From Canna indica (Eukaryota; Streptophyta; Magnoliopsida; Zingiberales; Cannaceae): 64,000 nucleotides of DNA. Both the position numbers and the translations under genes were made by a program. The number at the start of each line of letters is the position of its first letter. The first letter of the stretch is position 1. Under the pieces are notes generated by a model that saw only the letters and a program-made list of their open reading frames with translations, was not told the origin of the DNA and searched no databases. Shown piece after piece: positions 54,590 through 64,000 of this stretch. Location: contig CP136893.1 of the NCBI GenBank assembly GCA_034359265.1, positions 49,177,501-49,241,500 of the forward strand, in the 5' to 3' direction.

Positions 54590-57505
54590 ACGAATAAAAA
54601 GAATTGCACGATTTTTCGAATAGATACTTGAACGAAGCCGACTGGTTGAGCTTCGGGGTATCGGCTAGAAACGCCCAGAAATCTGAGACACAAGCGACCC
54701 CAGAACATTCACTATGATGGGAGAAGTTGTTAATCGAGTTATTTTTGACAGACTAATGCAAAGAATTGCACAATTTTTCGAATAGATACTTGAACGAATC
54801 CGACTGGTTGAACTTCGGGGTATCGGCTAGAAACGCCCAAAAATCTGAGACACAAGTGACTCCAGAACATTCACTGTGATGGGAGAAGTTATTAATCGAG
54901 TTATTTTTGACAGACTAATGCAAAGAATTGCACGATTTTTTGAATAGATACTTGAACGAAGCCGACTGGTTGAACTTCGGGGTATCGGATCGAAACGACC
55001 AGAAATCTGAGTCACAAGCGACTGCAGAACATTCACTGTGATGGGAGAAGTTGTTAATCGATTTATTTTTGATAGACTAATGCAAAGAATTGCACGCTTT
55101 TTCGAATAGAATCTTGAACGAAGTCGACTGATTGACCTTCGGGGTATCGGCTAGAAACGCCCAGCAATCTAAATCCCGAGCGACTCCAGAACCTTCACTG
55201 TGATGGGTGAAGTTGTTAATCTAGATATTTTTGACAGACTAATACAAATAATTGCACGATTTTTCGAATAGAATCTTGAATGAAGACGACTGGTTGAACT
55301 TCGGGGTATCGGCTAGAAATGCCCAGCAATCTGAGTCCCGAGCGACTCCAGAACATTCACTGTGATGGGAGAAGTTGTTAATCGAGTTATTTTTGACAAA
55401 CTAATGCAAAGAATTGCACGCTTTTTGGAATAGAATCTTGAACGAAGCCGACTGATTCAACTTCGGGGTATCGGTTCGAAACGACCAGCAACCTATGACC
55501 CGAGCGACTCCAGAACATTCACTGTGATGGGAGAAGTTGTTAATCGAGTTATTTTTGACAGACTAATGCAAAGAATTGCACTATTTTTCGAATAGATACT
55601 TGAAAGAAGCCGACTGGTTGAACTTCGGGGTATCGGCTAGAAACGCCCAGAAATCTGAGACACAAGCGACCCCAGAACATTCACTATGATGGGAGAAGTT
55701 GTTAATCGAGTTATTTTTGACAGACTAATGCAAAGAATTGCACGATTTTTCGAATAGATACTTGAACGAATCCGACTGGTTGAACTTCGGGGTATCGGCT
55801 AGAAACGCCCAAAAATCTGAGACACAAGTGACTCCAGAACATTCACTGTGATGGGAGAAGTTATTAATCGAGTTATTTTTGACAGACTAATGCAAAGAAT
55901 TGCACGATTTTTCGAATAGATACTTGAACGAAGCCGACTGGTTGAACTTCGGGGTATCGGATCGAAACGACCAGAAATCTGAGTCACAAGCGACTGCAGA
56001 ACATTCACTGTGATGGGAGAAGTTGTTAATTGATTTATTTTTGATAGACTAATGCAAAGAATTGCACGCTTTTTCGAATAGAATCTAGAACGAAGTCGAC
56101 TGATTGACCTTCGGGGTATCGGCTAGAAACGCCCAGCAATCTAAATCCCGAGCGACTCCAGAACCTTCACTGTGATGGGAGAAGTTGTTAATCTAGATAT
56201 TTTTGACAGACTAATACAAATAATTGCACGATTTTTCGAATAGAATCTTGAACGAAGCCGACTGGTTGAACTTTGGGGTATCGGCTAGAAATGCCCAGCA
56301 ATCTGAGTCCCGAGCGACTCCAGAACATTCACTGTGATGAGAGAAGTTGTTAATCGAGTTATTTTTGACAAACTAATGCAAAGAATTGCACGCTTTTTGG
56401 AATAGAATCTTGAACGAAGCCGACTGATTCAACTACGGGGTATCGGTTCGAAACGACCAGCAACCTGTGACCCGAGCGACTCCAGAACATTCACTGTGAT
56501 GGGAGAAGTTGTTAATCGAGTTATTTTTGACAGACTAATGCAAAGAATTGCACGATTTTTTGAATAGATACTTGAACGAAGCCGACTGGTTGAACTTTGG
56601 GGTATCGGCTAGAAACGCCCAGAAATCTGAGACACAAGCGACCCCAGAACATTCACTATGATGGGAGAAGTTGTTAATCGAGTTATTTTTGACAGACTAA
56701 TGCAAAGAATTGCACGATTTTTCGAATAGATACTTGAACGAATCCGACTGGTTGAACTTCGGGGTATCGGCTAGAAACGCCCAAAAATCTGAGACACGAG
56801 TGACTCCAGAACATTCACTGTGATGGGAGAAGTTATTAATCGAGTTATTTTTGACAGACTAATGCAAAGAATTGCACGATTTTTCGAATAGATACTTGAA
56901 CGAAGCCGACTGGTTGGACTTCGGGGTATCGGATCGAAACGACCAGAAATCTGAGTCACAAGCGACTGCAGAACATTCACTGTGATGGGAGAAGTTGTTA
57001 ATTGATTTATTTTTGATAGACTAATGCAAAGAATTGCACGCTTTTTTGAATAGAATCTAGAACGAAGTCGACTGATTGACCTTCGGGGTATCGGCTAGAA
57101 ACGCCCAGCAATCTAAATCCCGAGCGACTCCAGAACCTTCACTGTGATGGGAGAAGTTGTTAATCTAGATATTTTTGACAGACTAATACAAATAATTGCA
57201 CGATTTTTCAAATAGAATCTTGAACGAAGCCGACTGGTTGAACTTCGGGGTATCGGCTAGAAATGCCTAGCAATCTGAGTCCCGAGCGACTCCAGAATAT
57301 TCTCTATGATGGGAGAAGTTGTTAATCAAGTTATTTTTGACAAACTAATGCAAAGAATTGCACGCTTTTTGGAATAGAATCTTGAACGAAGCCGACTGAT
57401 TCAACTTCGGGGTATCGGTTCGAAACGACCAGAAATCTGAGTCACAAGCGACTCCAGAACATTCACTGTGATGGGAGAAGTTGTTAATCGATTTATTTTT
57501 GATAG
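54590..57505. repeat. 6-mer HOR, 972 bp, three copies
   Basis: Exact 972-bp steps: the CCCAAAAATCTGAGACAC monomer lies at about 54,836, 55,808 and 56,780. All three units share the GACTGCAGAACATTC, CTAAATCCCGAGCG and CAGAACCTTCACTG variants. The first two also share CCGACTGATTCAAC, while the third has lost some markers (TATTCTCTATGATGG at 57,298). The copies differ by a few substitutions each, so they are older than the 1,940-bp pair. Confidence 0.88.
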
Positions 57506-58377
57506 ACTAATGCAAAGAATTGCATGCTTTTTCGAATAGAATCTAGAACGAAGTCGACTGATTGACCTTCGGGGTATCGGCTAGAAACGCCCAGCAATCT
57601 AAGTCCCAAGCGACTCCAGAACATTCACTGTGATGGGAGAAGTTGTTAATCGTGTTATTTTTGACAAACTAATGCAAAGAATTGCACGCTTTTTCGTATA
57701 GAATCTTGAACGAAGCCGACTCATTGAACTTCGGGGTATCAGCTCGAAACGACAAGCAATCTATGACCCGAGCGACTCCAGAACATTCACTGTGATTGGA
57801 GAAGTTGTTAATCGAGTTATTTTTGACAAACTAATGCAAAGAATTGCACGCTTTTTGGAATAGAATCTTTAACGAAGCCGACTGATTGAACTTCGGGGTA
57901 TCGGTTCGAAACGACCAGAAATCTGAGTCACAAGCGACTCCAGAACATTCACTGTGATGGGAGAAGTTGTTAATCGAGTTATTTTTGACAGACTAATGCA
58001 AAGAATTGCATGCTTTTTCGAATAGAATCTAGAACGAAGTCGACTGATTGACCATCGGGGTATCGGCTAGAAACGCCCAGCAATCTAAGTCCCGAGCGAC
58101 TCCATAACATTCACTGTGATGGGAGAAGTTGTTAATCTACATATTTTTGACAAACTAATACAAATAATTGCACGATTTTTCGAATAGAATCTTGAACGAA
58201 GCCGCCTGGTTGAACTTCGTGGTATCGGCTAGAAACGCCCAGCAATTTGAGTCCCGAGCGACTCCAGAACATTCACTGTGATGGGAGAAGTTGTTAATCG
58301 AGTTATTTTTGACAAACTAATGCAAAGAATTGGGTTCCCCCTCGAATCGACCGGCTCACTATCTTAGGATTTTCGGT

Positions 58378-58425
58378 GTGCACCTCAAATCGATTAATAC
58401 AATACTATATTTTGGGGTGCACCTC
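58378..58425. repeat. Direct repeat GTGCACCTC, two copies in the insertion
   Basis: GTGCACCTC at 58,378-58,386 and 58,417-58,425 is separated by an AT-rich spacer. The second copy overlaps the left arm of the inverted repeat. The first is followed by AAATC, and the right arm read in reverse has GCACCACTAATC, so three related ends may exist. This could mark nested or partly duplicated element ends. It is short, so chance is possible. Confidence 0.45.
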
Positions 58426-58553
58426 TCATCTTGTCCACCCCATTTCCTATTTACGACATTATGAAACTGCGTAATCTGGACTGGAAGACCCCTAGAAACA
58501 ACCTTTAGCTTCTAGGTGATTTGTCTCTAAAGGGTGGACAAGATTAGTGGTGC
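58419..58553. repeat. 22-bp imperfect inverted repeat spanning 135 bp
   Basis: Left arm 58,419-58,440 (GCACC.C.... then CTTGTCCACCC) and right arm 58,532-58,553 (GGGTGGACAAG through GGTGC) are reverse complements at 20 of 22 positions. The inner 13 bp, ATCTTGTCCACCC and GGGTGGACAAGAT, match perfectly. The outermost right-arm base, C58,553, could also be the first satellite base. The 91-bp interior has no coding capacity. The arrangement matches the terminal repeats of a very short non-autonomous element, but transposition is not shown. Confidence 0.75.
58491..58516. other. Hairpin CCTAGAA-12-TTCTAGG inside the insertion
   Basis: A perfect 7-bp stem (58,491-58,497 with 58,510-58,516) around a 12-base loop. 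A competing pairing exists between CCTTTAG in the loop (58,502-58,508) and CTAAAGG (58,527-58,533). The palindromic content is typical of small foldback or MITE-like elements. No function is assigned. Confidence 0.5.
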
Positions 58554-59139
58554 GCTTTTTGGAATAGAATCTTGAACGAAGCCGACTTATTCAACTTCGG
58601 GGTATCGGTTCGAAACGACCAGCAACCTGTGACCTGAGCGACTCCAGAACATTCACTCTGATGGGAGAAGTTGTTAATCGAGTTATTTTTGACAAACTAA
58701 TGCAAAGAATTGCACGCTTTTTCGATTAGAATCTAGAATGAAGTCGACTCATTGACCTACGGGGTATCGGCTAGAAACGCCCAGCAATCTAAGTCCCGAG
58801 CGACTCTAGAACATTCACTGTGATGAGAGAAGTTGTTAATCTAGATATTTTTGACAGACTAATACAAATAATTGCACGCTTTTTCGAATAGAATCTTGAA
58901 CGAAGCCGACTCATTGAACTTCGGGGTATCAGCTCGAAACGACTAGCAATCTGTGACCCGAGCGACTCCAGAACATTCACTGTGATGGGAGAAGTTGTTA
59001 ATCGAGTTATTTTTAACAAACTAATGCAAAGAATTGCACGATTTTTTCGAATAGAATCTTGAATGAAGCCGACTGGTTGAACTTCGGGGTATCAGCTCGA
59101 AACGACCAGCAATCTGTGACCCGAGCGACTCCAGAACAT

Positions 59140-60760
59140 TCACTGTGATGGGAGAAGTTGTTAATCGAGTTATTTTTGGCAAACTAATGCAAAGAATTGC
59201 ACGCTTTTTGGAATAGAATCTTGAACGAAGCCGACTGATTGAACTTCGGGGTATCGGTTCGAAACAACCAGAAATCTGAGTCACAAGCGACTCCAAAATA
59301 TTCACAGTGATGAGAGAAGTTGTTAATCGATTTATTTTTGACAGACTAATGCAAGGAATTGCACGCTTTTTCGAATAGAATCTAGAACGAAGTCAACTGA
59401 TTGACCTACGGGGTATCAGCTAGAAATGCCCAGCAATCTGAGTCCCGAGCGACTCCAGAACATTCACTGTGATGGGAGAAGTTGTTAATCGAGTTATTTT
59501 TGACAAACTAATGCAAAGAATTGCACGATTTTTGGGGTAGAATCTTGAACAAAGCCAACTGATTGAACTTCGGGGTATCGGTTCGTAACGACCAGAAATC
59601 TGAGTCAGGAGCGACTCCAGAACATTCACTGTGATGGTAGAAATTGTTAATCGAGTTATTTTTGACAGACTAATGCAAATAATTGCATGACTTTTCGAAT
59701 AGAATCTTGAACGAAGCCCACTGATTGAACTTCGGGGTATCGGCTAGAAATGACCAGCAATTTGAGTCCCAAGCGACTCCAGAACATTCACTGTGATGAG
59801 AGAAGTTGTTAATCGAGTTATTTTTTATAGACTAATGCAAAGAATTGCACGATTTTTCGAAGAGAATCTTGAACGTAGCCGACTGATTGAACTTCGAAGT
59901 ATCAGCTCGAAACGACCAGCAATCTGTGACCCGAGCGACTCCAGAACATTCACTATGATGGGAGAAGTTGTTAATCGAGTTATTTTTGACAAACTAATGC
60001 AAAGAATTGCACGCTTTTTGGAATAGAATCTTGAACGAAGCCGTCTGATTGAACTTCGGGGTATCGGTTCGAAACAACCAGAAATCTGAGTCACAAGCGA
60101 CTCCAGAATATTCACTGTGATGAGAGAAGTTGTTAATCGATTTATTTTTGACAGACTAATGCAATGAATTGCACGCTTTTTCGAATAGAATCTAGAACGA
60201 AGTCGACTGATTGACCTACGGGGTATCGGCTAGAAATGCCCAGCAATCTGAGTCCCGAGCGACTCCAGAACATTCACTATGATGGGAGAAGTTGTTAATC
60301 GAGTTATTTTTGAAAAACTAATGCAAAGAATTGCACGATTTTTGGGGTAGAATCTTGAACAAAGCCAACTGATTGAACTTCGGGGTATCGGTTCGTAACG
60401 ACCAGAAATCTGAGTCACGAGTGACTCCAGAACATTCACTGTGATGGTAGAAGTTGTTAATCGAGTTATTTTTGATAGACTAATGCAAATAATTGCATAA
60501 TTTTTCGAATAGAATCTTGAACGAAGCCGACTGATTGAACTTCGGGGTATCGGCTAGAAATGCCCAGCAATTTGAGTCCCGAGCGACTCCAGAACATTCA
60601 CTGTGATGAGAGAAGTTGTTAATCGAGTTATTTTTTATAGACTAATGCAAAGAATTGCACGATTTTTCGAAGAGAATTTTGAACGTAGCCGACTGATTGA
60701 ACTTCGAAGCATCAGCTCGAAACGACCAGCAATCTGTGACCCGAGCGACTCCAGAACATT
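59140..60760. repeat. 5-mer HOR, 810 bp, two copies
   Basis: Shift of exactly five monomers. Shared rare forms are GATTTTTGGGGTAGAATC (about 59,527 / 60,337), TTGACCTACGGGG (59,401 / 60,211), CGAAACAACCAG, GGTTCGTAACGACC and ATTTTTTATAGAC (59,820 / 60,630). A third, partial relative of the same monomers appears 3,728 bp downstream (GGGGTAG near 63,261). Confidence 0.87.
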
Positions 60761-61499
60761 CACTATGATGGGAGAAGTTGTTAATCGAGTTATTTTTGAC
60801 AAACTAATGCAAAGAATTGCACACTTTTTGGAATAGAATCTTGAACGAAGCCGACTGATTGAATTTCGGGGTATCGGTTCGAAACGACCAGAAATCTGAG
60901 TCACAAGCGACTCCAGAACATTCACTGTGATGGGAGAAGTTGTTAATCGATTTATTTTTGACAGACTAATGCAAAGAATTGCACGCTTTTTCGAATAGAA
61001 TCTAGAACGAAGTCGACTGATTGACCTTCGGGGTATCGGCTAGAAACGCCCAGCAATCTAAGTCCCGAGCGACTGCAGAACATTCACTGTGATGGGAGAA
61101 GTTGTTAATCTAGATATTTTTGACAAACTAATGCAAAGAATTGCACGCTTTTTGGAATAGAATCTTGAACGAAGTCGACTGATTGAACTTCGAGGTATCG
61201 GTTCGAAACGACCAGAAATCTGAGTCACATGCGACTCCAGAACATTCACTGTGATGGGAGAAGTTGTTAATCAATTTATTTTTCATAGACTAGTGCAAAG
61301 AATTGCACGCTTTTTCGAATAGAATCTAGAACGAAGTCGACTAATTGACCTTCGGGGTATCGGCTAGAAACGCCCAGCAATCTAAGTCCCGAGCGACTCC
61401 AGAACATTCACTGTGATGGGAGAAGTTGTTAATCTAGATATTTTTGACAGACTAATACAAATAATTGCACGATTTTTCGAATAGAATCTTGAACGAAGC

Positions 61500-64000
61500 C
61501 GACTGGTTGAACTTCGGGGTATCGGCTAGAAACGCCCAGCAATCTGAGTCCCGAGCGACTCCAGAACATTCACTGTGATGGGAGAAGTTGTTAATCGAGT
61601 TATTTTTGACAAACTAATGCAAAGAATTGCACGCTTTTTGGAATAGAATCTTGAACAAAGCCGACTGATTGAACTTCGGGGTATCGGTTCGAAACGACCA
61701 GAAATCTGAGTCCCGAGCGACTCTAGAACATTCACTGTGATGGGAGAAGTTGTTAATCGAGTTATTTTTGACAAACTAAAGCTAAGAATTGCATGATTTT
61801 TCGAATAGAATATTGAACGAAGCCGACTGTTTGAACTTCGGGGTATCGGCTAGAAACGCCCAGCAATCTAAGTCCCGAGCGACTCCAGAACATTCACTGT
61901 GATGGAAGAAGTTGTTAATCTAGATAATTTTGACAGACTAATACAAATAATTGCACGCTTTTTCGAATAGAATCTTGAACGAAGTCGACTCATTGAACTT
62001 CGGGGTATCAGCTCGAAACGACCAGCAATCTGTGACCCGAGCGACTCCAGAACATTCACTGTGATGGGAGAAGTTGTTAATCGAGTTATTTTTGACAAAC
62101 TAATGCAAAGAATTGCACGATTTTTTCGAATAGAATCTTGAATGAAGCCGACTGGTTGAACTTCGGGGTATCAGCTCGAAACGACCAGCAATCTGTGACC
62201 CGAGCGACTCCAGAACATTCACTGTGATGGGAGAAGTTGTTAATCGAGTTATTTTTGACAAACTAATGCAAAGAATTGCACGCTTTTTGGAATAGAATCT
62301 TGAACGAAGCCGACTGATTGACCTCCGGGGTATCGGCTAGAAATGCCCAGCAATCTGAGTCCCGAGCGACTCTAGAACATTCACTGTGATGGGAGAAGTT
62401 GTTAATCGAGTTATTTTTGACAAACTAAAGCTAAGAATTGCATGATTTTTCGAATAGAATATTGAACGAAGCCGACTGTTTGAACTTCGGGGTATCGGCT
62501 AGAAACGCCCAGCAATCTAAGTCCCAAGCGACTCCAGAACATTCACTGTGATGGAAGAAGTTGTTAATCTAGATATTTTTGACAGACTAATACAAATAAT
62601 TGCACGCTTTTTCGAATAGAATCTTGAACGAAGCCGACTCATTGAACTTCGGGGTATCAGCTCGAAACGACCAGCAATCTGTGACCCGAGCGACTCCAGA
62701 ACATTCACTGTGATGGGAGAAGTTGTTAATCGAGTTATTTTTGACAAACTAATGCAAAGAATTGCACGAATTTTTCGAATAGAATCTTGAATGAAGCCGA
62801 CTGGTTGAACTTTGGGGTATCAGCTCGAAACGACCAGCAATCTGTGACCCGAGCGACTCCAGAACATTCACTGTGATGGGAGAAGTTGTTAATCGAGTTA
62901 TTTTTGACAAACTAATGCAAAGAATTGCACGCTTTTTGGAATAGAATCTTGAACGAAGCCGACTGATTGAACTTCGGGGTATCGGTTCGAGACAACCAGA
63001 AATCTGAGTCACAAGCGACTCCAGAATATTCACTGTGATGAGAGAAGTTGTTAATCGATTTATTTTTGACAGACTAATGCAAGGAATTGCACGCTTTTTC
63101 GAATAGAATCTAGAACGAAGTCGACTAATTGACCTACGGGGTATCCGCTAGAAATGCCCAGCAATCTGAGTCCCGAGCGACTCCAGAACATTCACTGTGA
63201 TGGGAGAAGTTGTTAATCGAGTTATTTTTGACAAACTAATGCAAAGAATTGCACGATTTTTGGGGTAGAATCTTGAACAAAGCCAACTGATTGAACTTCG
63301 AGGTATCGGTTCGTAACGACCAGAAATCTGAGTCACGAGCGACACCAGAACATTCACTGTGATGGTAGAAGTTGTTAATCGAGTTATTTTTGACAGACTA
63401 ATGCAAATAATTGCACGCTTTTTGGAATAGAATCTTGAACGAAGTCGACTGATTGAACTTCGGGGTATCGGTTCGAAACGACCAGAAATCTGAGTCACAA
63501 GCGACTCCAGAACATTCACTGTGGTGGGAGAAGTTGTTAATCGATTTATTTTTGACAGACAAATGCAAAGAATTGCACGCTTTTTCGAATAGAATCTAGA
63601 ACGAAGTCGACTGATTGACCTTGGGGGTAGCGGCTAGAAACGCCCAGCAATTTGAGTCCCGAGCGACTCCGAAACATTCACTGTGATGGGAGAAGTTGTT
63701 AATCGAGTTATTTTTGACAAACTAATGCAAAGAATTGCACGCTTTTTGGAATAGAATCTTGAACGAAGCCGACTGATTGAACTTCGGGGTATCGGTTCGA
63801 AACGACCAGAAATCTGAGTCCCGAGCGACTCCAGAATATTCACTGTGATGGGAGAAGTTGTTAATCGAGTTATTTTTGACAAACTAAAGCTAAGAATTGC
63901 ATGATTTTTCGAATAGAATATTGAATGAAGCCGACTGTTTGAACTTCGGGGTATCGGCAAGAAGCGCCCAGCAATCGAAGTCACGAGCGACTCCAGAACA
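61500..64000. repeat. 4-mer (649 bp) unit and 23-mer (3,728 bp) relation
   Basis: The AAAGCTAAGAATTGCATG monomer, followed by GAATATTGAACG and GACTGTTTGAAC, lies at 61,778 and again 649 bp later at 62,427, and once more at 63,888. The stretch 62,749-63,360 matches 59,021-59,630 at +3,728 bp. The window ends inside a monomer. Confidence 0.82.

Larger units (their letters stand above)
1..58332. repeat. 162-bp satellite array, left block (about 359 monomers)
   Basis: Continuous head-to-tail array of a 162-bp monomer. The landmark TTAATC recurs at 85, 571, 1867, 2353 and so on, at exact multiples of 162. Over the first 5.4 kb the phase drift is zero, and by 58,294 it is only -111 bp, of which 33 and 86 bp come from two discrete deletions. 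All copies share one orientation. Monomers differ by scattered substitutions and one-base indels and fall into recurring subfamilies. Examples are AATGCAAAGAATTGC versus AATACAAATAATTGC; GAATCTTGAACG versus GATACTTGAACG; and GGCTAGAAACGCC versus GGTTCGAAACGACC. Array size, monomer length near a nucleosomal repeat and HOR structure fit a centromeric or pericentromeric satellite. That chromosomal role is inferred, not shown by the sequence. No gene lies inside. Confidence 0.97.
58333..58552. mobile_element. 220-bp non-satellite insertion, probable short DNA-transposon remnant
   Basis: The only unrelated sequence in the window. The satellite reads normally to GAATTG at 58,332 and resumes at CGCTTTTTGG at 58,553. 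The insert replaces two bases (CA), a net gain of 218 bp. It starts GGGTTCCCCCTCGAATC and ends GGACAAGATTAGTGGTG, and has no homology to the monomer and no useful open frame. A 22-bp imperfect inverted repeat (58,419-58,440 against 58,532-58,553) has its right arm at the junction with the satellite. This resembles the terminal inverted repeat of a MITE, but 86 bp of extra sequence lies left of the left arm. No target-site duplication is visible. It could equally be a fragment of a longer element or filler DNA from break repair. I do not recognise the family. Confidence 0.7.
58553..64000. repeat. 162-bp satellite array, right block (about 34 monomers)
   Basis: The same satellite resumes immediately after the 220-bp insertion, in the same orientation and in the same phase. 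TTAATC is at 58,294 before the insertion and 58,674 after it, a step of 162 + 218. It continues to the window end, so the array extends beyond it. Several monomers match copies in the left block closely, including the AAAGCTAAG variant at 61,778, 62,427 and 63,888 that is also found near 47,962. The insertion therefore sits within one array and is not a boundary between two arrays. Confidence 0.96.

Noticed and set aside
58333..58352. tRNA-like B box or SINE head at the left end of the insertion (GGGTTCCCCCTCGAATC)
   Set aside because: GGTTC and GAATC resemble a T-arm but are separated by too many bases for the B-box consensus. I could not build a cloverleaf or find an A box or 3' tail.
58327..58560. 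Target-site duplication flanking the insertion
   Set aside because: GAATTG on the left and CGCTTTTT on the right are simply the two halves of the normal monomer, with CA missing. No direct repeat is present at the junctions.
5544..60836. Plus-strand 60-77 codon frames (for example 5,544-5,777, 16,794-17,027, 59,793-60,026)
   Set aside because: They appear only where GAAGAG or a similar change removes the usual GAATAG stop in one monomer. They are antisense shadows of the same satellite and have no independent support.
1640..63984. About 100 minus-strand open frames (62-226 codons) as a repeat-protein gene family
   Set aside because: They repeat every 54 residues with the satellite, end at one recurrent TAG created by a subfamily variant, and change frame at T-tract indels. 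They have no splice, promoter or polyadenylation context. They follow from the 162-bp period.
1..64000. CRISPR array or other prokaryotic repeat system
   Set aside because: There is no short repeat with unique spacers. The whole 162-bp unit is repetitive and no cas-like gene is present.
1..64000. Telomeric repeats, rRNA, tRNA genes or retrotransposon LTRs
   Set aside because: None is seen on either strand by eye. The array phase is continuous apart from the listed indels, which leaves no room for another element.
1..64000. Assigning a species or a named satellite family
   Set aside because: I do not recognise the monomer, and no unique sequence in the window allows placement. Only a broad inference from CpG content is offered.

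Overview
The window is essentially one thing: a 64-kb block of eukaryotic satellite DNA. A monomer of 162 bp (about 44% G+C) is repeated head-to-tail about 394 times, always in the same orientation. I find no protein-coding gene, rRNA, tRNA, CRISPR array, telomere repeat or bacterial operon structure. Many short open frames exist, but they are by-products of the monomer length being a multiple of three (162 = 3 x 54), so an open stretch in one monomer runs on into the next.

Organism: a eukaryote, probably a centromeric or pericentromeric heterochromatin block from a long-read assembly. The monomer is not CpG-depleted: I count 10 CpG per 162 bp against about 7.7 expected from base composition. 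This argues for a genome with little CpG methylation, such as many insects and other invertebrates, rather than a vertebrate or a heavily methylated plant. I do not recognise the satellite family and do not name a species.

Layout. The array is organised in higher-order repeats (HORs) whose unit changes along the window. About 1-3.56 kb is an 11-mer (1,782 bp) present twice. About 3.3-14.9 kb holds a 4.8-5.1 kb block present twice, separated by a partial third copy (9-mer, 1,457 bp). About 15.2-18.0 kb is a 4-mer (648 bp). About 18-32 kb is a mixture dominated by a 7-mer (1,135 bp). About 32.2-34.7 kb is a 6-mer (972 bp). About 38.3-40.9 kb is an 8-mer (1,296 bp) present twice. About 40.9-48.0 kb is a 22-mer (3,568 bp) present twice. 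About 48.6-54.6 kb has 4-, 9- and 12-mer units, including two adjacent 1,940-bp units with no difference at any place I compared. About 54.6-57.5 kb is a 6-mer (972 bp) present three times. About 58.6-64 kb is a mix of 4-, 5- and 23-mer spacings. These nested scales are what repeated unequal exchange and gene conversion produce.

Only three structural faults break the 162-bp phase by more than a few bases: a 33-bp deletion at 5,530, an 86-bp deletion at 16,666, and one 220-bp non-satellite insertion at 58,333-58,552. The insertion contains a 22-bp imperfect inverted repeat whose right arm ends at the satellite junction. It is the only piece of unrelated sequence in the window and the best candidate for something undescribed, probably a remnant of a small non-autonomous DNA transposon.
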